This document shows, piece by piece, positions 32,992-42,268 of a DNA stretch of 64,000 nt; the stretch's first letter is position 1; the number at the start of each line of letters is the position of its first letter. Position numbers and translations under genes: made by a program. Source of the stretch: Muscardinus avellanarius (taxonomy: Eukaryota > Chordata > Mammalia > Rodentia > Gliridae); NCBI GenBank assembly GCA_963383645.1, contig OY726560.1:66801823-66865822 (forward strand), read 5' to 3'. Below the pieces are notes generated by a model. That model searched no databases, was not told the DNA's origin, and saw only the letters and a list, made by a program, of their open reading frames with translations.

Positions 32992-33175
32992 TTGTTTTTG
33001 GGTTTTTTTGGTGGTACTGGGGGTGGAACACAGAGGCTTTCTACCTCCGGGCTATATTCCCAGACCTATTTTTTATATTTGGAAACAGGGTCTCACTAAG
33101 TTACTGAGAAAGAGCCTCACTAAGTAGCTGAGGCTGGCTTCAAACCTGTGTGATCCTCCTGTCTCAGCCTCCCAA
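32992..33175 (-). mobile_element. 5'-truncated B1-ID SINE, type B
   Basis: Lacks the outer 40 nt of the left half, yet has a perfect 15-bp duplication ggtaaattagattta at 32977-32991 and 33176-33190, so it was truncated at insertion. Confidence 0.94.
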
Positions 33176-33249
33176 GGTAAATTAGATTTAATCAATACAT
33201 TTGGTTCAGCAGTTTGTGCCACTACTTCTTTATTATCAAAACTGATCAA

Positions 33250-33450
33250 GTAGGGCGTGGCGGCGCACACTTGTAATCCCCGTACTTGGGAGGCTGAAAC
33301 AGGAGGATCGCACAGTTTCGAAGCCAGCCTCAGTTACTTAGTGAGGCTCTCAGCAACTTAGTGAGACCCTGTTTCCAAATAAAATAGAAAATAGGTCTGG
33401 GAGTATAGCCCGGAAGTAGAAAGCCTCTGGGTCCCACCCCCAGTACCACC

Positions 33451-33477
<27 letters not shown>
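33250..33477 (+). mobile_element. B1-ID SINE, type B (first of three at one target)
   Basis: tagggcgtggcggcgcacac to cagtaccacc with A tail; followed by a copy of the target cctgatcattg (33478-33488). Confidence 0.92.
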
Positions 33478-33483
<6 letters not shown>

Positions 33484-33488
33484 CATTG

Positions 33489-33705
33489 AGCTGGGCGTGG
33501 TGGCGCACGCTTGTAATCCCAGCTCTTGGGAGGCTGAGACAGGAGGATCACACAGGTTCAAAGCCAGCCTCAGTTACTTAGTGAGGCTCTCAGCAATTTA
33601 CCAAGACCCTATTTCCAAATGAAATATAAAATAGGTCTGGGAGTGTAGCTCAGAGGTAGAAGACCCTTGGGTTTGATCCCCAGTACCACACACACACAAA
33701 AAAAC
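33489..33705 (+). mobile_element. B1-ID SINE, type B (second at the target)
   Basis: gctgggcgtggtggcgcacg to ccccagtaccacacac; next target copy cctaatcattg at 33706-33716. Confidence 0.92.
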
Positions 33706-33717
33706 CCTAATCATTGG

Positions 33718-33935
33718 AGCCGGGCATGGTGGTGCATACTTGTAATCCCAGCATTTGGAAGGCTTAGACAGGAGGATCGTGGTTTGCATCCAGTTTCAGC
33801 TACTTAATGAGGCCCTTTGCAACTCAATGAAACCCTGTTTCAAAATGAAGAATAAAAAATAAACCAGGGGGCGGGGGTAGCTTGAAGGTAGAATGCCCCT
33901 GGGTTCCAGCCTCAGTACTGGGGGAAAAAAAAAAC
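33718..33935 (+). mobile_element. B1-ID SINE, type C (third at the target)
   Basis: agccgggcatggtggtgcat to gcctcagtactggggg; next target copy cctgatcattg at 33936-33946. Confidence 0.91.
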
Positions 33936-33946
33936 CCTGATCATTG

Positions 33947-34010
33947 GGCTGAGCGTTTGGCTCAGCTGCACAAATGGGTGAGCCCTGCATTTGATCCCCT
34001 AGTCTGGAAA
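33947..34010 (+). mobile_element. old ID monomer fragment
   Basis: ggctgagcgtttggctcagc, ggtgagccctgcatttgatc and cctagtctgg keep the tRNA-like order with deletions. Confidence 0.55.
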
Positions 34011-34040
34011 GCAGAACAAAACCTGATAGATAAAGCCTCT

Positions 34041-34255
34041 TTTTTTTTTTTTTTTCAGTACTGGAGATGGAACCCAGGGCCAGTCTACCTATAAGCTATA
34101 TCCTTAGTCCTATTTTTTATACTTTATTTTGAAAAAACGGTCTCACTAAGTTGCAGATGGATTCACTAAGTAGCTGAAGCTGTCTGCAAACCCTCAATCC
34201 TCCTGTTTCAGCCTCCAGAGTACTGGGATTACAAGCATGTGCCACCACAACAGCT
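34041..34255 (-). mobile_element. B1-ID SINE, type D
   Basis: cagtactggagatggaaccc to gtgccaccacaacagct; flanks agataaagcct and agataaggcct. Confidence 0.89.
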
Positions 34256-34540
34256 TAGATAAGGCCTTTAATATATATAGTGCTGTGAGTAAAGAATTTT
34301 CACAATCTAAGATAAACTCTAAAATGTACAGCAAACTACTACTACTACTCTAAGGAAAACTATCAGAATAAACTCCAGAATTAGGTCCTGATTATGTAGC
34401 TCTCTAGAACATGCATTCTCAGTGTAGGTGAAAATTAGTTTTTAGGGGGTGAAACAATCTTAGACATAAACATTGTCATTGCCTACCACTGGCCATAAAC
34501 AGATACACCTTATATCAACAGTCTTAAAATTTTATGGGAG
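34256..34540. other. unique sequence
   Basis: No features recognised. Confidence 0.5.
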
Positions 34541-35005
34541 CTGGGCATGGTGTCACACGCTTATAATTCCAGCATTTGGGAGGCTGAGACAGGAAAATTG
34601 AGGTTCTCAGACAGCCTCAGCTCTTTAGTGAGACCCTTTGCAACTCAGCAAGACCCTGTTTCAAAAATTAAAAAAAAAATAAGCCAGGCATGGTGGCACG
34701 TGCTTGTAATCCCAGCATTTGGGAAGCTGAGACCAGAGGATCGCGGTTCGCGGACAGCCTCAGCTACTTAGTGAGGCCCTCTGCAACTCAGTGAGACCCT
34801 GTTTCAAAATAAAGAATAAAAATAGGGCAGGGGGTGTAGCTCGGAGGTCAAATGCCCCTGGATTTCATCCCCAGACCCGCAAAAAAAAAAAAATTAATTA
34901 ATTAAAAATTAAAAATTTAAAAATTTAAAAAAATAGTGCTAGGGGTATAACTCAGAGGTAGAATACCTCTGGGTTCCATCCCCAGTATACCAGACACACA
35001 AAAAA
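34541..35005 (+). mobile_element. B1-ID SINE type D with a type C SINE in its linker
   Basis: Outer left half 34541-34682, inner complete type C 34683-34900, A/T linker, outer right half 34937-34995. Confidence 0.88.
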
Positions 35006-35011
35006 AAGTTA

Positions 35012-35145
35012 ATATGGCGCACACCTGTATTTCCAGTACTTGGGAGGCTAAGACAGGAGGATCACAGATTTGATCAAGGACAGCCTCAGTAATCTACTAA
35101 GACTCTCAGAAAACTAGCAAGACTCTACTTCAAAACAAAAATAAG
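35012..35145 (+). mobile_element. B1-ID SINE left half (type D)
   Basis: tggcgcacacctgtatttcc to aaaacaaaaataaga; its linker is occupied by the next two SINEs. Confidence 0.78.
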
Positions 35146-35346
35146 AGCCAGGTGTGGCGGCACACATTTGTAATCCCAGCATTTGGGAGGCTAGACAGGA
35201 GGATCGTGATTTGAGGACAGCCTCAGCTACTTAGTGAGGCCCTTTGTAACTCAGTGAGACCCTGTTTCAAAATAAAGAATTAAAATAGGGCAGGGGGTGT
35301 AGCTCAGAGGTAGAATGCCCCTGGGTTCCATCCCCAGGACTGCAAA

Positions 35347-35377
<31 letters not shown>

Positions 35378-35393
35378 ACAAATAAACAAACAA
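35146..35393 (+). mobile_element. B1-ID SINE, type C, with (AAAT)n tail
   Basis: gccaggtgtggcggcacaca to ccatccccaggactgc; AAAT repeat 35345-35393. Confidence 0.9.
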
Positions 35394-35594
35394 ACCAGGC
35401 ATGGCAATTCACACCTACTATAATCCCAGTACTTGGGAGGATGAGACAGGATGATCGCAGATTTGAGAACTTCAGCACTTTAGTGAGACTCTCAACAACC
35501 TAGCCCGATCCTGTTTTAAAACAAAAAAATAAAAAAGGGTGGGGTTGTATCTCAGAAGTAGAATATCCTTGGGTTCAATCCCCAGTACCCCCAA

Positions 35595-35637
<43 letters not shown>
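35394..35637 (+). mobile_element. B1-ID SINE, type D, with (AAT)n tail
   Basis: ccaggcatggcaattcacac to ttcaatccccagtacccc; AAT repeat about 35596-35637. Confidence 0.89.
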
Positions 35638-36105
35638 GAAGAGGGGGATTAGTAAAGAAAAAGGGCTCCTGGGTGGGGCAGTGAGAAAAAAGAGGCTGAG
35701 AAACACAGCCGTGGAGTTTCTGCTCTTAGCTACCACTTCATAATGATTCCCAAGCGTTGCGTTACATTTTTCTTCTCTCAGAGAGCAAATTGAAGGAAAA
35801 CACATCTCACTGATAGCACGGGCTCATGCGCTGCATAGCAATGCGATTCACAATCGGCTGGAGTGTGTCAGTTCTGAAACAGCAGGTTCAGCTATCTCCA
35901 AGTGACCCATTATCAAATAAAACTCCATCTACTGTATACACACTTTAGTTTTGCTGGTTATTCCTCTTTTAGGGACATAACTATATGTTCCTAGGTCCAA
36001 AGACAATCCTAGAGAAACTTACAGGATGGCCACAGTTCTCCCTGGCCCTTCCTCCGTTGCCTGGGAATTCTCACTTGACCTCTACTTCTCATTACTCATC
36101 TCCCC
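35638..36105. other. gene-free unique sequence
   Basis: No family-level features. Confidence 0.5.
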
Positions 36106-36245
36106 TGGTGTTCGTTCATTTGACCCATAAACATTTATTGAGTGCCCCGTGCAATTTCATCCACTCTCATGATTTTAATGACAACATATATGGTAATGAG
36201 CCTCATTTATTTAATGAATTGAAACCTTTAGCCCTAGCAAAGATT
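36106..36245 (-). mobile_element. L2-like 3' fragment (antisense)
   Basis: gttcatttgacccataaaca followed by tttattgagtgccccgtg resembles the inverted L2 terminus; short. Confidence 0.4.
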
Positions 36246-36381
36246 TAGCACCTCAAGTTTCAAAGGACCAGACCACCTAGTGGACATTTACTCTCAAAGT
36301 TCCCCAAAGCACTGCAAATTCCATGCACCCAAAAGAAAAACGTCTTCTCTGTCGCCTGTGCTTCTTCTCCTGGTCTTCTTG

Positions 36382-36618
36382 GGTTTTGTTTATTTGTTTG
36401 TTTTGTTTGTTTTGTTTTTGCGGGTCTGGGGATGGAACCCAGGGGCATTCAATCTCTGAGCTACACCCCTTGCCCTGTTTTATATTCTTTATTTTGAAAC
36501 AGGGTCTCACTGAGTTGCAGAGGGCCTCACTAAGTAGCTGAGGCTGTCCGCGAACCGCGATCCTCCTGTCTCAGCCTCCCGAATGCTGGGAATACAAGCG
36601 TGCACCACCACGCCCCGC
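36382..36618 (-). mobile_element. B1-ID SINE, type C
   Basis: GTTT-rich tail, then gcgggtctggggatggaacc to accaccacgccccgc; near-consensus. Confidence 0.92.
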
Positions 36619-36919
36619 GCGATTCTTCTTGTTAATAGGTGGCAACTTCATCTACCTAATCACCAAGCCAGAGACTTGGAGATCTTGGTCCCCAGTCATT
36701 TGTCAGTGACCAAGTTTTGACACTTGAGCTTTCTTACCTTTTCTCGGGTCTGTCTTCTATTCTCTAGTCAAACTATTGCTATGAATTCATATTCTTATCA
36801 CTTGTCAGATAAATTGCTCTTCTTTGAAATCCTCCATGTTTAAATAATGAAGACCCTGCTTCATTATCACTTGAGGTTACCAACTTGTACTCAAAAGTTT
36901 CTGAGGTGTGTACTTACTT
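36619..36919. other. unique sequence
   Basis: No features recognised. Confidence 0.5.
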
Positions 36920-37077
36920 TCTTTTGCGGTAGTAAGGATTGAACCCAGGGACATTCTCAGGGTCTCACTAAGTTGCAGAGGGCCTCGCTGAGTAGCTGAG
37001 GGTAGCTGTGAACCTGTGATCCTCCCTTGTCAGCTTCCCAAGTACTTGGATTACAGGCATGCACCACCACACCCAGC
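36920..37077 (-). mobile_element. internally deleted B1-ID SINE
   Basis: The right half breaks after cccagggacattct and joins cagggtctcactaagttg; flanks gtgtacttactt and gtgtagttactt. Confidence 0.87.
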
Positions 37078-37122
37078 TGTGTAGTTACTTTTAATATTGC
37101 TACTTTGAAAATGTCTGAGACA

Positions 37123-37444
37123 GCTGGGCAGGTAAATTCTGTAATCCCAGAACTGGGGAGGTGAAGATAGGAGGACCACAGGTTCAAAGGCAGCCTCAGT
37201 GATTTAGCAAGACCCTGTTTCAAAATAAAAAAAATAATGCCGGGCGTGGTGGTACATGCTTGTAATCCCAGCATTTGAGAGATTGAGACAGGAGGATGGC
37301 TGTTTACAGACAGCCTCAGCTGCTACTTAGTGAGGCCCTTTGCAACTCAGTGAGACCTTGTTTCAAAATAAAGAATAAAAAAACAGGGCTAGAGGTGTAA
37401 CTCAGAGGTATAATGCCCCTGGGTTCCATACCCAGTACTGCAAA

Positions 37445-37483
<39 letters not shown>

Positions 37484-37590
37484 ATAGTAGGGCTGGAGTG
37501 TGGACTGGAGGTAGAATGCTCCTGGGTTCAATACAATCCCTAGCAACCCCACCACCCCCCCCCCAAAAAAAAAGAAAGAAAAAGAAAAAA
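37123..37590 (+). mobile_element. B1-ID SINE type D with type C SINE in its linker
   Basis: Outer left half 37123-37238, inner 37239-37487 ending in (AAAT)n 37442-37487, outer right half 37491-37560. Outer duplication aaaatgtctgaga / aaatatctgaga. Confidence 0.9.
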
Positions 37591-37721
37591 ATATCTGAGA
37601 TAGAATCTCTAAATTAACAAGCATGTACCCAGCAAAGCTGCTTTGGATACAGGGCTCAGAACATGTTTGTTCTGCCTAAATATGAATTCACCTAAAGTGA
37701 TCTCCTCTTTCACATTTTTGT

Positions 37722-38299
37722 TTTCAGTACTGAGGATGGAACCCAGGGGCATTCTACCTCTGACCTACACCCCCAGCTTTATTTTTATTTTATTTTATTT
37801 ATTTTTTTGGGGGGGGGGTCTGGGAATGGAACCCAGTAGCATTCGACCTCCGAGCTACACCCCCTGCCCTGGTTTTTATTCTTTATTTATTTTTTTATTT
37901 TTTTTATTGGTGCATTATATTCATACAACTTATTGGGGTAAATAACTTGTGTGTACAAACATGTACTCATCGCTGATTTAACCCCTACCCAAATCCCACC
38001 CCATTCCCTCCCCGTCCCTCCCTCCCTTGCTTGGCTTAGTGATTGATTATTCTTTATTTTGAAACAGGGTCTCACTAAGTTATGGAAGGCCTCACTATAT
38101 AGCTGTGGCAGTCCGCGAACCGAGATTCTCCTGTCTCAGCCTCCCAAATGTTAGCATTACAAGTGTGCACCACAACGCCCAGCTTCCTAGCCCTATCTTT
38201 TATTCTTTATTTTGAAACAGGGTCTCACTGAGTTGCAAAGGGTCTCAGTAAGTAACTGAGGCTGTCTGCAAACCGTGATCCTCCTGTCTTAAGCCTCTC
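37722..38299 (-). mobile_element. nested SINE pair containing an L1 3'-end insertion
   Basis: Outer right half 37722-37790, inner type C right half 37815-37888, L1 tail 37889-38046, inner left half 38047-38183, outer left half 38184-38299. Confidence 0.88.
37889..38046 (-). mobile_element. short 5'-truncated L1 (3' end only)
   Basis: 158 bp: minus strand ends ...caccaataaaaaaaata, with a G-rich tract (ggagggagggacgggg). A perfect 13-bp duplication ttattctttattt lies at 37876-37888 and 38047-38059. It breaks off at the same L1 position as the 3' end of the half-L1 at 41223. Confidence 0.9.
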
Positions 38300-38327
38300 T
38301 TTCACTTTTTAAAATGTACTCTTCTTG

Positions 38328-38775
38328 AGCCAGGCACAGTAGTGCATATCTATAATCCCAATACCTGGGAGGCTGAGACAGAGGATCACAGGTTCAAGTC
38401 CAGCCTCAGTAACTTAGTAAAACCCTCAGCAACTTAGCAAAGCCCTGTTTCAAAATAAAAAGGTTAAGCCGGGCGTGGTGGCGCACGCTTGTAATCCCTG
38501 GGTTTTGGAGGATGAGACAGGAGGACCGCACGGGTTCGAAGCCAGCCTCAGCTACTTAGTGAGGCTCTCAGTAACTTAGTGAGACTCTGTTTCCAAATAA
38601 AATATAAAATAGGTCTGGGAGTATAGCCCGGAGGTAGAAAGCCTCTGGGTTCCACCCCCAGTACCACCAAAAAATATAAATAAAAAAATAAAAAATTAAA
38701 ATTAAAAAGGTTACAGCTCAGTGGAAGAATGTCCCTGGGTTCAATTTCCATTACCGTAATAAGTTAATAAATAAA
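38328..38775 (+). mobile_element. B1-ID SINE type D with type B SINE in its linker
   Basis: Inner type B 38467-38703 has a perfect duplication aaaaaggtta (38457-38466, 38704-38713). The outer copy has diverged flanks tgtactcttcttga and tgtactcatcttga. Confidence 0.93.
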
Positions 38776-38798
38776 TATGTAAAGTGTACTCATCTTGA

Positions 38799-39215
38799 AA
38801 GTAAAGACATCAAACAAAATATATTTCTATCACCCCTGCAGTGTCCTAAATGGTGTAGATGTTCAATATATTTTGACAAAATACTATTGACTACTATTCT
38901 ATGGACTTGCATATTATTCTTCTGGAAATAGAATTATGTTATGAGACCACAGTATTTCTTATTCATATAATTTGATAGAAAGACAAAATAAACTATAAAT
39001 TTTATTTACTGACTTGATTATTGAGGAAACTGAGCTATTGTTAGGTAAAATATATACAGTCCAGCTTTGTAAAAAGACAGATATGTAAAAATATAGCTAT
39101 TTCTAAAATCAGTTTGTGACATGCTTTCTCCATTTATTTAATGTAATTATAGTTTGCAATCAATATACAAACAACGTAATTCTTAAGCAACACATAAATC
39201 TCCAAAAGAAATATA
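38799..39215. other. gene-free AT-rich unique sequence
   Basis: No features recognised. Confidence 0.5.
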
Positions 39216-39325
39216 TAAATCCTGGCATGGTGGTGCATGGTAGTGCATGCTTGTTATCCCAGTACTTGGGAGGCTGAAACGTGAGGATGGCAGGTTTAAG
39301 GTCAACTTCAGCAAGTAGTGAGATT

Positions 39326-39545
39326 TTTTTTTTTTTTTTTTTTGGCATTACTGGGGATGGAACCCAGGGGCATTCTACCTCCGAGCTACACCCCCAGCCC
39401 TATTTTTTAGTCTTTATTTTGAAACAGGGTTCCACTGAGTTGCAAAGAGCCTCACCAAGTAGCTGAGGCCGGCTGCGAACCTCGATCCTCTTTCTCAGCC
39501 TCTCAACTGCTGGGATTACAAGTGTGCACCACCACGCCCAGCTAT
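39326..39545 (-). mobile_element. B1-ID SINE, type C/D
   Basis: Complete; duplication tagtgagatt at 39316-39325 and 39546-39555. Confidence 0.93.
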
Positions 39546-39597
39546 TAGTGAGATTCTTATCAACCTGGTAAGACTTTGTTTCAAAAGTTAAAATAGG

Positions 39598-39811
39598 CTG
39601 GGCATGGTGGTGCATGCTTGTAATCCCCGCGCTTGGGAGGCTGAGACACGAGGATCACGCAGGTTCGAAACCAGCCTCAGCTACTTAGTGAGGCTCTCAG
39701 CAACTTAGTGAGACCCTGTTTCCAAATAAAATATAAAATAGGTCTGGGAGTATAGCCCAGAGGTAGAAAGCCACTGGGTTCTACCCCCAGTACCACCAAA
39801 AAAAAAAAAAA
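39598..39811 (+). mobile_element. B1-ID SINE, type B
   Basis: Complete with A tail; 15-bp duplication aaaagttaaaatagg at 39583-39597 and 39812-39826. Confidence 0.96.
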
Positions 39812-39826
39812 AAAAGTTAAAATAGG

Positions 39827-40004
39827 AGCCGGGTGCACGCTTGTAATCCCTGGGAGGCAGAGATAGGAGGATCGCACAGGTTCGAAGCCAGTCTTGCTGG
39901 TTTAAGAGACCCTGTTTCCAAATAAAAAAACCTAAAAAATAGGTCTGGTAGTGTAGACTGGAGGTAGAAAGGTCCCACCCCCAGTACCACTAAAAATAAA
40001 AAAT
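39827..40004 (+). mobile_element. B1-ID SINE, type A, shortened
   Basis: Deleted in the 5' part (gccgggtgcacgcttgtaat) and right half; target copies aaaagttaaaatagg (39812-39826) and aaaagttaaagtagg (40005-40019). Confidence 0.92.
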
Positions 40005-40019
40005 AAAAGTTAAAGTAGG

Positions 40020-40129
40020 TGGTGTATTCGTTTCGAGTCACCCCCTCATGCCATTTTTGCATGGGACTGTATTTCTATTTTCTGTATTTCTGTCTTTCTA
40101 ATAAACTTCTTTAAATCTTAAAGAAAAAA
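40020..40129 (+). mobile_element. LTR R-region retroposon, copy c
   Basis: tggtgtattcgtttcgagtc to taataaacttctttaaatct and an A tail, between target copies aaaagttaaagtagg (40005-40019) and aaaagctaaagtagg (40130-40144). Same first base (within 1 nt) and same 3' end as copies a and b. Confidence 0.85.
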
Positions 40130-40227
40130 AAAAGCTAAAGTAGGGCTTGGGGTGTAGATCAGAGGTAGAATGTCCCTGGGTTCAATCCCCAATACTAGAA
40201 AGGAAGATAGGAAGAAAGGAAGAAAGG

Positions 40228-40229
<2 letters not shown>

Positions 40230-40282
<53 letters not shown>
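40230..40282. repeat. (GA)n microsatellite
   Basis: Grown in the GGAA-rich tail of the 39222 SINE. Confidence 0.95.
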
Positions 40283-40285
<3 letters not shown>

Positions 40286-40324
40286 AGCATGAAAATCAGA
40301 TGTTTATATTAAAAATTGGATTAA

Positions 40325-40535
40325 CCAGGTGTGGTGGCACATGCTTGTAATCCCAGTATTTGGAAGGCTGAGACCAAGGAGGATTGCACAGGTTCGAAGT
40401 CAGCCTCAGCTACTTAGTGAGGCTCTCAGCAACTTAGTGAGACCCTGTTTCCAAATAAAATATAAATATGTCTGGGAGTGTAGCCTGGAGGTAGAAGGTC
40501 CCTGGGGTCCATTTCCAGTACCTACACGGGGTGGG
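40325..40535 (+). mobile_element. B1-ID SINE, type B
   Basis: ccaggtgtggtggcacatgc to ccatttccagtacc, followed by a G run instead of an A tail. Confidence 0.89.
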
Positions 40536-40870
40536 GGGGGCGGAATCAGAGACTTAAACCAAAACAAAACATAGATTTTAACTTTAGAAGAAAAAAGTAT
40601 ACTGAATCATAATTGCTCTTAATTTGAAGCATGTTTGTTAAATCTAAATTCATTTTAACAGAAGCAAATATGCATAAAATTGAAATTATCATTTAAAAGA
40701 ATTTCTGTTGTAAATTTAATTCTTCAGAATTTATTCTGTTTTTGTGCGTGAATTCCAGGATCCTCTATGTTAGAAGATCTAAGATTGGTTTGGCCTACTT
40801 CCAGTCTTGAAAGAAGACCTCATCTTTTAAAATACTTACAGTACAAATTCATCATAGAACAACTTCTATT
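40536..40870. other. unique sequence
   Basis: No features recognised. Confidence 0.5.
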
Positions 40871-41097
40871 TTTTCTTTTCTTTTTTATTTTCAATGTGGT
40901 ACTGGGTATTGAACTCAGAGGCATTCTACTTCTAAGTTACAACCCCAGCCCTATTTTGAATTCTTTATTTTGAAACAGGGTCTCACTGAGTTGCAAAGGT
41001 CCTCACTAAGTAGTAGCTGAGGTTGTCCAAAAACCACAATCCTCCTGTATCAGCCTCGCAAATACTGGGATTACAAGTTTGTATACCACACCTGGCA
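40871..41097 (-). mobile_element. B1-ID SINE, type D
   Basis: gtggtactgggtattgaact to taccacacctggca; flanks aacaacttctat and aaaaacttctat. Confidence 0.9.
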
Positions 41098-41222
41098 CTG
41101 GAAAAACTTCTATATTAGCCATATATGAATAAAAATATTGGTAAAATTGTTGGTCACTGCCATATCTTCCAAGACTATGTAAATAGTGATTGGAACTAAT
41201 AGATCATTTGAAACATATTTTA

Positions 41223-41383
41223 TTTTATTTTTTTATTGGTGCACTGTATTCATACATCATAATGGTATAAAAAATACTTTTGTAGACATACATGCACACA
41301 TTGCCCGGTTAGCCCCTACCCGATCCCCACCCCGTTTCCTCCCCATCCCTCCTTCCCATGCTTGGCTTAGTGGTTGACATCTA
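41223..41383 (-). mobile_element. L1 3'UTR end of the half-L1
   Basis: Minus strand: aaccactaagccaagcatgg, then the G-rich tract ggagggatggggagg and cggggtggggatcggg, then gcaccaataaaaaaataaaa. Closely related to the short insertion at 37889-38046. Confidence 0.88.
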
Positions 41384-41559
41384 GTTTTATAGCAATTTAT
41401 CCAAAATTAACAATGATAATCTCACATAACAGTTTCATTTGTCTGATATCAAGCTTTTGATGACTTAAAGATAACATTTCAATATTTCTTTTTGCTTTCT
41501 TTCTTACCAGAGAATTTTTTTTAGGTGAAACTATCACACATTTATTTATTTACTTTTCA

Positions 41560-42250
41560 GAGAAAATCTATCCTAATATGGAATATGGACTCTAGATACA
41601 CAAAACAATCTCGAAAAAAAACAAAGCTAGAAGATGTATATTTTCTGATTTCAAACCATATAAAGCTACAATAATTGAAACAGTTTGGTACTGTTCTAAA
41701 GGCAGATATATAAACCATTGGAGTTAAATAAAAGCCTAAAGCTAAATTCTTCCATATATTGTCAAGTTATTTTTGACAAGGTTTCCACAAACATTTGGTG
41801 GAGGAAATAATAATCTTTCAACTAAATATTGTTGAAAAATAATAATTACATGAAGAAGAATAAAATCGGATCCTTACCTAACACCATATACAAATATTAA
41901 CTCAAAATAGATAAAAGACCTAAATATAAATCTTAAGACTATAAACTTTTAGAAGAAAATCTAGGTCATTAAACCTCACGACATTGAAATTGGCAGTGAT
42001 TTCTTGGATATGATCTCAATGGCACAGGCAACAAAAGGATAAAGAAACTCCCTAAAAATTAAAAAAAATATTGTATAGCCAAAGACAATGTAGACAGAGT
42101 TAAAAGTTACTGATAGAATGGGATAAAATATTTCCAAATGCTATATCTGAAGGTATATTAATATTCCTACTAGAAATCCTGAAAATTAGCAAAAATAGAA
42201 GCAAACAATACAATTTAGAGATAGGTAAAAGACTAACATAAATAATGAAT
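41560..42250 (+). mobile_element. old L1 ORF2 3' fragment, opposite orientation
   Basis: aaagctacaataattgaaac, agtttggtactgttctaaag, accatatacaaatattaact and agacctaaatataaatctta are decayed L1 ORF2 C-terminal sequence on the plus strand, full of frame breaks. It lies inside the duplication-bounded half-L1. Confidence 0.8.
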
Positions 42251-42268
42251 CTCCACAGATAACCAATC

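Larger units (their letters stand above)
39222..40200 (+). mobile_element. B1-ID SINE type D split by four insertions
   Basis: Left half 39222-39325, then a minus-strand SINE, body and linker 39546-39597, then three successive insertions at target aaaagttaaa(a/g)tagg, then its own ID half at 40145-40195. Confidence 0.88.
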
